Positions 33,740 through 45,380 of a stretch of DNA of 64,000 nt are shown here, piece after piece. Made by a program: the position numbers and the translations under genes. The DNA is taken from NCBI GenBank assembly GCA_024516155.1, contig JAJJXM010000006.1, forward strand, positions 682,001 to 746,000, given 5' to 3'. Positions within the stretch are counted from its first letter, which is position 1; each line of letters begins with the position of its first letter. Source of the DNA: Pyronema omphalodes. Taxonomy: Eukaryota; Ascomycota; Pezizomycetes; Pezizales; Pyronemataceae. The notes under the pieces are model-generated. The model did not search any database. It saw only the letters and a list, made by a program, of their open reading frames with translations, and was not told where the DNA came from.

Positions 33740-34826
33740 TTAACGTCCACCAGCAGGGCCTCCGGGGCCACCTCCTCCAAGGAACTTTTCTGCCCTGTTC
33801 TTGTATTAGCTAAATTCCTGCCATCGGGTGTAGAGAAACTTACATTGCCATAAGCTTGCTAGGGTCAAGGCCACCGTTGGGTCCGCCTCCAAGCATGCTG
33901 TTCATCATGTTCTGAATCATAGGATTGTTCATCATGTTCTTAAGCTCGTTGGGGTCGATGTTCTTGGCGGCCTCCAACATAGGGTTGTTGGCCAATGCAG
34001 GGTTGTTGAGAATGCTTGAGAGGTCAAAGTCATCTGCACCGGCACCGGCGGCACCTCCTCTGGGAGACTGAAGAGCCTCCTCGGCCTCAACCTTCTTCTT
34101 GGCAGTCTCATATCCGATCTTCAACAACTGGGTTCCACCGTTTCCTTCGGCGTCGATTCCAGCCTTGTAAGCCTCCATAGCTCCACGGTGATCACCCTTG
34201 GAGAATCTGGCGTGTCCAAGACGGGACCAGGCCTTGCTGTAGGTGGGGTCGGTGTCAACAGCGAGCTCAGCATCCTTGATAGCATTATCGAAGTCGTTCA
34301 AGCTGGAGTATGCGGCAGCACGGTTGCTGAGATAGACGGGGTGTGCGGGGATGATCTTAAGGGCCTGGCTGTAGAAGTCGACGGCGGCTTTGTAGTCCTT
34401 CGCCTGGATGGCAGCGTTTCCCTTGGATTTCAAGGCGTCGGCCTCGGCCTTCTCAGCATCGGTGGGCTGCTTGGGACCGGCGGCGGGGGTAGGAGCGGCG
34501 GCAGGCTTAGATGCCGCTTTCTTTCCCTTCATCTGCTCAAACACATTGTAGATGCTGAGAAGCGACTGTCCTCCAAGGGCGTCGTTAACCGCGGCCTGGT
34601 CCTCAGGGTCGACCTTGAAGGCATCGGCGATACATTGGGTGGCGACCTCAATAGATTCCTTCTCGTCGCCACCAAGGGTTCCGTCAGTGCAGGACTTTTG
34701 GAGGAAATCAATAATCGCAAGGGCGAGCTTCTTTTTCGATTCGGTAGCCTAGCAGGAGGTTAGATTCCACGGTGAGAGACCGGATGAACCGGCAGAGGTA
34801 GCCAGTAGTCGGGAGACTCATACCAT
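33740..34826 (-). CDS. SGT2: Small glutamine-rich TPR co-chaperone Sgt2/SGTA
   Basis: Three exons: 34824-34826 (the ATG alone), 33844-34748 and 33740-33794, with introns of 75 and 49 nt; 320 aa. The N-terminal dimerisation helix region (residues 2-65, LALAIIDFLQKS) binds Get4/Get5 in yeast. Three TPR repeats follow at about 88-200 (KSKGNAAIQAKDYKAAVDFY, PVYLSNRAAAYSSLNDFDNA, SKAWSRLGHARFSKGDHRGA), the Hsp70/Hsp90 docking unit. The C-terminal domain has NNP/Met-rich helices (NNPALANNPMLEAAKNIDPN, NNPMIQNMMNSM) that bind tail-anchor segments, and the third exon adds a Gly/Pro tail, GGGGPGGPAGGR. Known role: Sgt2 captures tail-anchored proteins in the cytosol and passes them to Get3. Yeast Sgt2 is 346 aa. 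The start-codon exon is inferred from splice signals and phase; no other in-frame ATG precedes the dimerisation helix. Confidence 0.93.
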
Positions 34827-37800
34827 CGTTATTTCGAGATTTGGCTTTCTTGGCAAAGGGATCGGAGAATTCGCTCAGGTAGAACGAATGTATCAGGGTC
34901 GGTTAAAAGTCGTCTATATCCTTGAGCTGGATCGCCGGAAGTGTTTCGTTGGTATGAATAGGTGGTCGGGGAGGGGATGCTTGCGGGGAACTCTAGGTCA
35001 ACGAGAAGCTTCTAGGTATGCCGGCATACAGCGCTACACCCGATTTTTCCTAAAGCTTGCCGCTGTTTCACGTGATAACGTTGTTTAGGGTTTATGTGCG
35101 CTAGGTGACAGATCGCCGCAGTTCGGAGCCACACCAGCGGTCCCACCCACGTGGTTCTCGGTCGGCTGAACAGGAAGCGATGCAACAGGTTCTCGAACAC
35201 AACTTTGCATCAACTAGACCCAACCCATCAACCACATCTTCCACCAACATCTTCCAAAAACTACGACACAGTCCAACTCAACCAATTTGTTCACTTGCCA
35301 ATCAGCCAAGCGAGATTCATAGCCACGGCTTACTGCTATTCAAGTTCTTAGGCTTTCAAATCCTACAGTGTCCTCCGGTCCAGGGATATTTGGTCTTAAA
35401 CTATTCCGAAGCCACGTTTTTGATCCATGTTTGGGTTACCACGAGAGCGAGATTTTTCTTCACTAGGGTTGACGATATTTTTCGCTTTTGTTTACCTCTG
35501 AGGGCTTAATATCTCCTATTCAGATGTCTTGCTAACAAGAAAACTGTCGGCCAGATCTTTTGATTAATTTTAGGTTGTCCGAATGCACAAGATGGCTTCT
35601 ACAACATGCGTCTTGTTATATACGCTCCAAAACAAAAGTGCAAAAACCGTCGTTGTTGCAATCAATTAATCGAATTGTTGCGATAAACAACCGGATCGAG
35701 CCGAAGATTTTTTTCCAGTTGGGACCCTCAAAGACACGATCTTCAAAAAATGCAAACCATTTTTGCACTCAAGAGCAACCTTTAGCTCTAAAATTCATGG
35801 AGCAACCCGACAATCCGTGATGAGATTCCCCAGGAATTTATCACACATAATGAAAATCATGAAGAAACAAACACACAAACGTTGATTCTTACGTCATCCT
35901 TTGGAGAAACCCCCACACAATTATTTCACAACTTTTTCATGGTCCGCATTTACTCATCATATTTTTGATGAATGCTTAGAAAGCAATTTGTTAAGGTTCT
36001 GGATTATTTATTATCGCCGTCCACTCTACACCAACATTAACCAAACTTTTCCAAGCTTCCTGCACTCGGAAATTGTTTGTTGCTAAGTCCGGATCCATTG
36101 AGTGAGGCATCACACGAAGCTTCAAGACATGCCACGTTTCTTGTCAGTGGTGGGGAAGGCTTCAAGGGCGTCAGCCTTCTCCTCATCTTCTTTGGTAATT
36201 GCGAATACCAAACCCAGTCACGATTGAAAGGACGGTGTTCCCCCGCCCACATCAGTGGGTTTGTGATATCATGATAACCAGGATATGAGCGGGTATAGTG
36301 GCAGTGCGCTTTCTGTGGCTTGCGCTAGGTGGACCAGAAAAGTTTTCGGCGGCGTCTAATTTCTGAAGATATGGTAGATCACATATATTATTATTAGATA
36401 GATCACACTACTATCACACACTGTGGCAAGAGGAATACCAGGTCTGTCTCCCGTGTGCAACATCTTCCGCAAATCTGGGCGCCAGGGGCAACTAGTGATC
36501 CCTGAGAATCTCTGACTGGCAACCCCGCGACAACGGTGTTGCGGAGAAGCTATGTATGCAGCACCAAGATCCGAACATCAGGGGAAGCATCGTATGTTAC
36601 GACAGCTTCATATTAAGTGGTTTCAAATAGAACGGCTTAAAACACGTATGTACTGAGGATGCACAGAGAGCATGCTTATTACACATCTCAACACTCGATG
36701 CATATCAGGTCCAAGACTCGGAAGAATGTGGATTGTGCGCAAAGTTAAACTTTTTAGCTTCATCAATAAGCAACCCTCCTTTGTGTCATACATACAGTAC
36801 ATACATATCTCCAGTGGACCGGGTAGCTCGATTCACAATTCTGCTCGCGTCGCATCATATCAGACGTTCTGCTTGGACCTCATCTAGAACTTTGCACTAT
36901 GGAAGCCTATTCCTACTTTAGAGCAACGAGCCAATTCATCTTCCAAAAACAAAAAACAAATATCCCCCGTCACTAGAAATAAACACGCCCGTTGAAGGCT
37001 TTTGTTTCGAGAATTTTTGGTGCCGTTTTTTTCCCACGAGGAACCCCACACGAGGCCACGGGGTTCGGTGCATAATTTTTTTATGTACACTGTTGCATCA
37101 AGTTTTGTCATTCCGGAACGGGCTTTACGAATTGATGATAACCTTCTAAAATGAAGTTAGCTGCATATAAATATGAGACTTGACGCCGACGTTATGGGAG
37201 GATTTGAAAGATGTCGGAGGTCAATACGGACGGAGAACCATACAGCTGATTTTCACGGCCCGGACGTAAATAAATACCTCCGGACGGCCCTTCCTATGGG
37301 AGTTTTCCGTTCCTAGAGATCGTGTTTCTTGCAGAAGATCGTCTGTGAACGTCGGAGGATTGCATAACAATTCGGTCCAGAATAGCTGTGGAAAAGTTTC
37401 GGACGTCACGTCTCCTCAGCTGATGGCGGTTCGTGCTCGGAGACGAAGGACGAGAAACGGAATTTCCAGTCGTGTTTATGCATGGTTTCTTTGTCCGAAG
37501 CTTCCTCGTAGAGCTTTGAGTCCGAAGTTGTACCTGAGTGATGCGAACAGACCGAGACACGTCTGGAGATTGTGGAAGTTTGGAATAATGTCAGATGAAA
37601 ATTGATCCGGACCCGTCCATCGGTAAACTGGGGATTACAACTCGCCAGGGACGCTGGGAAGTTGGAATCTGTTGAACGGGATTTCCGCTGTGCTTGGCAG
37701 ACAGTCCGTCGGACGGGAACCTCTTTGTTGACGTTCAGCTGCACTGCTGCACTGCTGTAGCCCGCATCCCGTGTTCGCTCATCCCATCTTGTCTGGTCTG

Positions 37801-39455
37801 CGCGGTTGGCTAGGCAGGGACGGATTGCTATTGATAGATAGAGTTGATTGAGGCTCCGCTCCACGCTATGCACGAACGTTGATGAGAAGGGACGAAGCGA
37901 ATTCGAGTGCTTCTCTAGCGCAGACGACGCAAGACGCAAGGGGCCGTAGCGAGAGAAGGCAGCACAGCAGCACAGCAGCACAGCAGGCTGAAGCAAACTT
38001 CCACATACAGAAAACATTTTAACTTGCAACAGTAAATTGATTATCCAATATATGTCAACACTACACAGCAATTCCTACATCCAATATGTCAACTTTCCGG
38101 TCACGGTGAAACAACGTCTGGAAACGTCGCTTTTCAAATATATTGCTGCCCCGCCGATGTCCGGTGAGCTCGTGATATACACTGGAAGACTGTAATTCAT
38201 ATGTACGGGGAAACCCTAACTCAGCCTCATAAAGGGTTAGCGGCCTGAAAACTGGCCATTGAAGACTGCCCCTTCCCTTTGGACATGAGACTCGGTGGCT
38301 GTAAACACGGTGGTCGTACAATGTAGAGCACGCTTTTTGTCATGTCGATTTAGAGGTCTCCACAGTAAAATAAATTCTACGTTTCTACATGTCACTTAGC
38401 ATGTCACCGAGCAGTGCTTAGCACATGTCACTCTCACACCGGTCCGGTCAATTGAAGTCCCGAGAGAGCGGAACGATGTGTGCGTCTGGCTAGAGGAGGC
38501 CCCTGGTGGGACGGTGAGATGGGGAAGATGGACGCCGAGGAATGCAGCAGCTAGAAGAGACAGACTCATGATTGAGAACGAAAGGAAGCGAGGGTAACTG
38601 TAGAAGTGCACTCAATTTTCAGTTACCCGTAACACATCCCCCACAGCAACCTGTCAAACACTGTCGTGCAGTTCATTGCAGCCTGTGTCCCGGTGGATGA
38701 TCCTCCTCATCCATGAATCTCCACTTTTTTTTTGCCGACAAAACTCAATTCAACGGAATCTTGAGATGTCCCTTAGATGAGGTTTAGTGAGGCTTTATTA
38801 TTTTATCTCTCCACCCCACTCCTCTGCGAGAATGTAAATCCATCATCAATCTAAAGCTACGCTAATCATATATGCTAGCACAAGCCTCATTGCACTCCCA
38901 CACCGGGCACACCCGCACCCACATCACAGACTGACAGGAAGGAAGGAGGACACAATTATCCACCGGGCGGCCACGCAAACAGCAGCAGCAGCAACAACAA
39001 CAACCATTTGTTCCAAGATCATTTTCCGCCGCGATCACGCACAATGTCTCTCCCACTGTCTAGATGACCTGCCTGGGTAGTTCCAATTCTGCAAAAGGAA
39101 TGAACCCGAGACATGATCATTGGAAGGGGCTTTCTGCGCGCACTAGTCCTCTGCACCGGCTTCTGCGTTTGTGCCTGCGATTTAGCATTTGGCTGAATCG
39201 TGCATGGCATCCAAATTGCCTTGACCCCTCGTTTCGGGACATTCACCTAGCCGGAATAGGGCTTAACCGTCGTACAAATTGCTTCTTCGCGACCAAGCAA
39301 GTTCGCCTCTCCCCACTGTCCTCCTAACTCATAAATTATTACTATTACCGAGGAGACACCACCCTCTATAAACCCAAGTGTGTCGCCGCTTGTAAGCTAT
39401 GTATGCCTCGTGAGTGCGTCGTCTGCTACATCCCGTCTTCACCAGCAAAGCCGAC
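34827..39455. other. 4.6-kb divergent intergenic region SGT2 / F-box gene
   Basis: 34827-35200 looks like the SGT2 promoter, with CACGTG at 35069 and 35148. 35.2-37.2 kb is plain A/T-rich DNA. 37.2-38.3 kb is more G/C-rich, with scattered CGGAC motifs and a 3-unit 8-bp GCAGCACA array at 37959-37982. 38.3-39.4 kb is probably upstream sequence of the F-box gene, with a CAG/CAA run near 38980-39004. A 221-codon minus-strand frame at 37406-38071 shows no domain and no splice-supported neighbours, so no gene is called. Confidence 0.6.
35068..35078 (+). promoter_or_regulatory. TCACGTGATAA site upstream of SGT2
   Basis: Identical over 11 bases to the site upstream of PUF6 (5570-5580); it lies about 240 bp upstream of the SGT2 ATG. 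A second CACGTG follows at 35148-35153. Cbf1-type binding is inferred. Confidence 0.45.
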
Positions 39456-41618
39456 ATGATACCTTCGATGTTCAACCTTTCCAAAAAGCTCCGTAAATCA
39501 CGAAAATCACCATACGCTGCCTCCGGGGCACAGAAAAATTCACATAATGACGATTATGGGTCTACGGTATCGCTACCCAATCTCGAAACCTGTACTTCAG
39601 CGCCGACACCTATAAAAGCGGGCGAACACATTTACCCGCCCAAGCAAAACTCAAGGATCGACCCGGACGCTCCTCTACGGAAATCGGCTTCGAAAAGCCC
39701 TATTCGGCGAACCCGCGTGGCTAATCGCCCCAAAACTTTTTATCGTTTGATAGGCCCCGAGGGGCTTTTTGGTTCGGAGTTGAAACTAGACGACGACGCA
39801 TTGAAGTCAGAGAATGGACCTTCCCCCGTAGCGCTTCCGCACAAGGCTTTGGCCTTATTAGGGATTCACGAAGCAACGGGCTTTGGTACTCCATCAACGC
39901 CCGAGCCATGGGACCAGGACCTCATCGATGAGTTCGGCGACGATGATTTGTCTTCGCCGATGAACGTACCGCTACATACCTTGTTAGACCGCCCACCGGA
40001 GTGCGTTTACTTTCGCCCTCAGTCGCTATGTTCATCATTTTCAATACGTTCAGACAATACCTTGGCGACTACTACTACAGCAACTTCAATTACTACCATT
40101 TCGCCATCGATTAAACCTGACTATGAAGATGCAGAATCCATTGAACGCAGCGAAATTAGTATGCTCAATTTGGACGACAGTGACGATGAGACGCCTACCG
40201 TGGAGACTGTGAGTGAGAAGAGGAAAACTAGGAGGTTACTACCGAAGAATAAGAAGTGGGATAAGACGAAAGGTCTTCCATTGGAGATTGCTTTGAAAGT
40301 TTGCGAATACTTTGTCACCGAAACTCACCATGAAGACATGGATGAAGATGAGCGCAACGCAAGATGTCCAAACTGTGATGTTTACGCATTATGGTCTCTA
40401 TCGCAGGTCAACAAGACCTGGAGTCAGGCGGCAAATACCATGCTTTACGGTTGTGTTTCCCTCGATTTCGGATATTATTCTGCGCCGGCCAGGGATGTCA
40501 ATGGCGAGGGCATCCCTCCAACATTTGTTCCGTACACCAACTGCTGTAGCTACGACGGAAATCCACTTCATACCAAACTTGATGTGAACGCTAAGCTGCA
40601 GCTTCTCTACAGGACGATCTGGGATTCGCAAGATGATATTGCGGCTAGAATCCGGGGAATTAAACTTCCTCGTCGATTATTCTCAGTTACCAAATATCCG
40701 TTGTCTGCTGTGCTACAGAAGTGTCCCAACCTTGAATTCGTGGATCATGCAGTGACCTCGGGAAGCACAAAAGACCTTGTTACCGTTCTGTCAAACCTTA
40801 CGCAAATGAAACGATGGGCATGGAAGCGAGAACACGGTGTAAAATACGAGACCAACAAAGTCAAGCAAAACAGATTAACAGATATGATTGAGGATAAAAT
40901 GCCCATGAACGGACCACCAGCAGCGATCGCTCTCCGAGTAATTCCCAGCTGGAAACATCTCACTCACCTCGAGCTTAACAACCTTCGTCGAATAGAAATT
41001 CCCGACGAATTCGACTTTCATAAGCTACCGGCCCTGGAATCCGTTGCCCTACGAAACCTTTGTATCGTGGACACCAACGCCGAAACAGGCTTCCTGGAAC
41101 GGTTGCCTGCTTTGAAACGTTTAGAGATCGACAAATGCCTGTTCATTAGCGCCGAACGTATCGTGTCATACCTTCAACAAAAGGGTAGTGACCTCACTCA
41201 TCTGGCACTACATAACTCCGTCGTACCCATTCACATGTTGTACCAGCTTCTGGAACATATTCCTTCTATTGTCGACCTCTCCGTATCCAACGGTCCAGCT
41301 GATACACCGTTCTCCGATGAGCTTACTCCTGCTACCCCTATTCAGTTTTCTAGAGAACTGCCGAGATTACAACACTTGAAGCGTGTTAGCATCAATATGC
41401 GTCCCCTTCGCCGAAGTCTCGCATTCCTTCTTGACCTTTCTGAAAGTGCCAATAGTGCACCGGTATTGCATACTATGCGTCTTGGATTCAGAGCATCTGG
41501 AAAGGGCTCACAACTGGGAAGAGGAAGTAGGTCAATGGATGGTGATGAAATGCGCATGGAGTTCAGATTGCGAACGGAATGTCTTTTCAATAATATTCAG
41601 TTGATATTTTCTGAGTAA
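39456..41618 (+). CDS. F-box/leucine-rich-repeat-like protein
   Basis: A single exon of 720 aa. The first ATG in frame is at 39456, followed by MIPSMFNLSKKLRKSRKSPY. Residues 1-260 are low-complexity and charged, with Thr/Ser and Asp clusters and a basic patch (EKRKTRRLLPKNKKW). An F-box-like motif starts at about 271 (LPLEIALKVCEYF ... YALWSLSQVNKTWSQAA), interrupted by an acidic insert containing a CPNC pair. From about 400 the protein shows degenerate leucine-rich repeats (LTHLELNNLRRIEIPD, LPALKRLEIDKCLFISAERI, LTHLALHNSVVP, LPRLQHLKRVSINMRPLRRS). Known: F-box proteins link substrates to Skp1-Cul1 ubiquitin ligases through the F-box, with LRRs choosing the substrate. No substrate can be inferred. 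The F-box is weak, so Skp1 binding is uncertain. The stop at 41618 is followed by a very T-rich 3' region. Confidence 0.78.
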   Translation: MIPSMFNLSKKLRKSRKSPYAASGAQKNSHNDDYGSTVSLPNLETCTSAPTPIKAGEHIYPPKQNSRIDPDAPLRKSASKSPIRRTRVANRPKTFYRLIGPEGLFGSELKLDDDALKSENGPSPVALPHKALALLGIHEATGFGTPSTPEPWDQDLIDEFGDDDLSSPMNVPLHTLLDRPPECVYFRPQSLCSSFSIRSDNTLATTTTATSITTISPSIKPDYEDAESIERSEISMLNLDDSDDETPTVETVSEKRKTRRLLPKNKKWDKTKGLPLEIALKVCEYFVTETHHEDMDEDERNARCPNCDVYALWSLSQVNKTWSQAANTMLYGCVSLDFGYYSAPARDVNGEGIPPTFVPYTNCCSYDGNPLHTKLDVNAKLQLLYRTIWDSQDDIAARIRGIKLPRRLFSVTKYPLSAVLQKCPNLEFVDHAVTSGSTKDLVTVLSNLTQMKRWAWKREHGVKYETNKVKQNRLTDMIEDKMPMNGPPAAIALRVIPSWKHLTHLELNNLRRIEIPDEFDFHKLPALESVALRNLCIVDTNAETGFLERLPALKRLEIDKCLFISAERIVSYLQQKGSDLTHLALHNSVVPIHMLYQLLEHIPSIVDLSVSNGPADTPFSDELTPATPIQFSRELPRLQHLKRVSINMRPLRRSLAFLLDLSESANSAPVLHTMRLGFRASGKGSQLGRGSRSMDGDEMRMEFRLRTECLFNNIQLIFSE

Positions 41619-42556
41619 ATGCTTTTTTTTGACATGGTTTCTGTTTATCTACTTATCTACTTGGTAACCTGTTTTTTTTTTTCTCTCTCTCTATTGGATT
41701 TTGTTTGCCTTTTTTTGTTGGGTGTAGATTTTGGGTTGTTGTTTCGTGTTTTCTTTTTTATTATTATTATCTTTTTCATGGCGTTGTGTGCATATCTTAT
41801 GTTTTTTTTATCTATCTGGGAATCATTGGGAATGTATGTCTTGTGTCTTGTGTTTTGTTTTACTTTTTTTTCTTTTTCTCATCGTGTCTTTTTTTTTTTA
41901 TTCTTCACATGTTTTTTTTTTTTTTTCCTGACTTGTTTATACGGCGTTCAATTGATCATCTCGATTTTTGAAGTATGTCTTCCTTTTTTTTCTTTTTTTG
42001 AATGTATATATTTGTTTTATAAAGACCCACAGGATATAAAAAATTTAAGGGGGCTGGCTTTGGCTTTGGCTTGCTTTGGTTTGATTTGTTGCTTTTTTTT
42101 CTTCGTGGCTTAGGAAATCGAGCAATCAATCAATGAGGTGGTATCTGTTATGTCGATGTGTGTGTTTTTTTTTCTCTCTTGTAGGTTAATTCGGTAATGT
42201 GAATGCTGTTGATGGTGTTTTGGTGTTGTTTTAGACTCCAGAGGCTGGGAGATTGAGTTAGTGAGGGAGGAAGGGAGTGGGTGAGTGAGTGAGTGATTGA
42301 CTGAATGATTGACTAAAGTTATGAATTCCGGTTACACAGTTACACAGTTACACAGTTACACATCTACACGGTAGAAGATTAGAAGATTGAAGTTGATGTT
42401 TCCAAAACTATTTAGTCCGTAAAATACGTATAGCCTGTATGGTAGACTGGCAGACTGGCTGCATTCATTCGTAGTTAATCGTCAACTGTTAATCGTTAAT
42501 CGTCAAGAACCAAGAGCCAGGGTTACTTCACAGTTTAGGGGATTATGGATATTTGA

Positions 42557-43325
42557 CAGACCTCCCAGTCGTACAAACCAGTTTAAAATGACGGCTAAAA
42601 CGGACTGTACGGACTGTTGGAATATGAGAACTGTACGGCCACCCAGTTCAGTTTACTGTCAGTAATATAAACTGGTTAAACTGCGAAAACCAGTTAACTG
42701 AATGCAAGGCTTGGCAAACCAGGTGAACTGTTTAAAACTGCGAAAACTGGTTTGTCCGGAGGAACTGGTTTATGAAGGGGCAATAAATATCATTCAGTGC
42801 ATGCATAAAAAACTTCTATCCTAATTTGGTCCCCAGAAATGACAATTGACGCCTACAAATGAAGCTCTTGAGCCCCTCAATGACTTCCAGAGTATCTGCC
42901 TGCATTGAATGGCGGTCCGATATAATGATCCGCTTGCATTTGGAAAACAGCAGCCCAGACGTGGCAGTCATCGCGAGAACTGAGAGAATGTTCACCGCCA
43001 TTTTGTCAAGGCTAGGAAATCTGGTTACCAGAAGCTGGTGAAATGAGGAGGGTTGAGATACTGGCAGGCTCGGCCACCGGTGGGTTCAAACTGAATACAG
43101 TATTTATTCCTGCATGCACTGGTTCCCGATGCGGTTAAACTGGTTTGTATTTATCGAGTCCGTTTAATCAGTGCACTGCAGTTACCTGGTTCTATGGACC
43201 CCTCAAAACTGAACCAACTGTCTATCCAGGACACCAAAACTGCACCAACTAACTGTGAATTGTCAGTTCAGTTTACCTGGTTTACGATTTTACCCGGTAA
43301 ACTGGCTATACGGTTGGGAGGTCTG
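42557..43325. mobile_element. 769-bp degenerate hAT-family DNA transposon
   Basis: Both ends begin CAGACCTCCCA on inward-facing strands; after a few mismatches the match resumes (CGTA, then CCAGTTTA). TTTGA directly abuts both ends (42552-42556, 43326-43330), a likely remnant of the target duplication; hAT elements usually make 8 bp. The interior is crowded with AACTGG/CCAGTT words near both ends, like hAT subterminal transposase-binding repeats. A minus-strand frame inside resembles the C-terminal dimerisation domain of hAT transposases. TIR plus domain remnant support the assignment; autonomy is clearly lost. Confidence 0.8.
42816..43001 (-). pseudogene. Remnant of hAT transposase C-terminal dimerisation domain
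   Basis: A 61-codon frame matches, from memory of the family, the hAT C-terminal pattern: a Met-Ala-hydrophobic helix followed by an alanine/serine turn, a phenylalanine-serine pair, an I-S-D-R motif and a glutamate/leucine-rich helix. Seen here as AVNILSVLAMTATSG, LLFSKCKRIIISDR and LEVIEGLKSF. The catalytic core and zinc finger are absent, and the conserved acidic position before the FS pair is lost, so it is a non-functional fragment. Confidence 0.7.
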
Positions 43326-45225
43326 TTTGATATTTATTGGCGTGTGTGATGGTTATTGGGTTATTGGGTTCTTGGGTTTCTGGGTTTGTGAATGTTTGTG
43401 GTGATACAGGGAGATTAGAAGCTGGGAACTTGGAGCTGGGAACTGGGAGCTAGGAATAGGAATAAGAAGTTCGGGGAGTTACTAAATCCGGCGTATTCAC
43501 GGAATCTCGGGGGAGGAACTGGGAGTTATGTACTAGGTTTGTGTGCTGAGTGTTAGGAAACTGGGTGAGAACTCGGTGCTGGGTGTGGGGTTTGTTTCAT
43601 AAGGAGAGTAAATTACAATGAAAAACTTATCTCTTACATATATTTGGGGGGGGGGGGGACGTTTGGTGTGTAACCGAAATCTAGAGGTTACAAGCTATCG
43701 TTATCGACTTCAGTATTGACGTCGCAGGAGAATATGAACAGGAAGTCAGGAACATCTACCGAAAAAAAAAAAGAAAACCATCCATCAACATTGGAAACCA
43801 TCAGAAACATCAGAAGAACATTCGGAAAATTCGGAACATTCGGAATATTCGAAACATCCAGATGTTCACATGATACCTACCTTATGATTATATACCGTAT
43901 GATTTCAATCCGAACCAGTAATGTTTAAACAAACGAAAAATCCTGGGATTTTTTGTCGCCTTGTTTTTGCCTTTGCCTTTGCCTTACGCTTATGCTTATG
44001 AACTGACATAACTTAAGTTACTTGCGAACTATGATCCATCTGAATCGGCCGAGTTGCCATTTATCTATCTATTTATCTATTTATCTATTTATCTATCTAT
44101 CTATCCCAGAACTCAGAACTCAGAACTCATAATCCAGAAAACCAACAACCAACAGAGTCAACAATCAATAGAGTCAACAACCGACAACCGAAAAAATCTA
44201 GAATTCAAAATCCAAAATCCAGAATCCAAAAGTTCACAAAACCGACAGAGCCGACAAAGCCGACTTCTAGAAAAACAATCCAATACTGTTACACTCAGAT
44301 GTCATGTGTACTCCCCCCACTTCCCCACCTCCCAGGAGCCAGGGGCCAGGGTCGGGCCGTCGGGCTACATCGTATGTATAACCAGCCTGATTTTTTATGC
44401 CTTGCCTTGCCTTGCCTTACCTTGTCTTACCTTGTCTTGGTGATCCCGGATTCCCGGGGCCTGGTTTTCGGTGGTGGCTGGTGATGGGTGATGGGTGATA
44501 GGTGACAGGTGGCAGGTGGTATATCCCAGAAGCCAGAAGTCAGAAGCCAGAAGCTCAAACCTTAGAACAGTACTGAGAATCCTAGCTATACCTGTTGTAT
44601 AATGTATGGTTTATGCGGTATGATATCTGCTGTATGATATAGTATATTCGAACACTATAGCATATTAACAGGGGAGAGAGATTTTGCGATAGATGGCAAT
44701 GATTACATATATATCTATATGGAGGTTTGGAGGTTTAGTAGCAAGCTCGTGCTTAATGGAGCCCAGGTGACCAGGTGACCGGGTCCCGGTTGGATATGAG
44801 ATGGGATGGGATAAAGAATGGTAGGATGGAGGGACCAGGGTTATATACAGCTACTAGACACCCACAGCTAAGCAGTCTTTGGGAATGATAGTAGTGTTGG
44901 CAGTGTTAGCAGTGTTAGCAGTTAACACGGTACTTGCACTGACCTGTCTTTAATCTGCCCACCTTATCCTCGACTTATGTTTTTTATGTTTTCTATATCA
45001 TAAATAATAAGTCATAAATGACATTAGACAAACTCATGATATTCCCGGTATGGCCTGGCTGGATGGTTATAACTTATATACATGTAAATGATAAAAAAAA
45101 GATACTATGTATTCGTGGGTGTTGGTTCATTAGCTTAACTTGGCTTCTTGACACTTGTAATTTATTGTTCTTTTTTGTTACATTGGTTTTTGTTTGCATT
45201 ATTATATGGAAGTGGTTATTAGTGT

Positions 45226-45380
45226 GGTATGGTTTGGTATGCTATGGTATGGTATGGTATGCTATGGTATGCTATGGTATGCTATGGTATGCTATGCTAT
45301 GCTATGCTATGCTATACTATGCTATGCTATGCTATGCTATGCTATGCTATGCTATGCTATGCTATGCTATGCTATGCTAC
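45226..45380. repeat. Pentanucleotide array GCTAT/GGTAT, 31 units
   Basis: 155 bp in unbroken 5-bp phase. The first part alternates GGTAT and GCTAT, the second is almost pure GCTAT with one ACTAT, ending GCTAC. Confidence 0.95.

Noticed and set aside
37406..38071. 221-codon minus-strand frame between SGT2 and the F-box gene
   Set aside because: Cys/Ser/Arg-rich with no recognisable domain, and no splice-consistent neighbours; it lies in a G/C-rich patch where long chance frames are expected.
41619..42113. 164-codon Phe/Leu-rich frame straight after the F-box stop codon
   Set aside because: It is translation of a T-rich 3' region; the residues are those of TTT/CTT/TTG codons, and there is no start context or domain.
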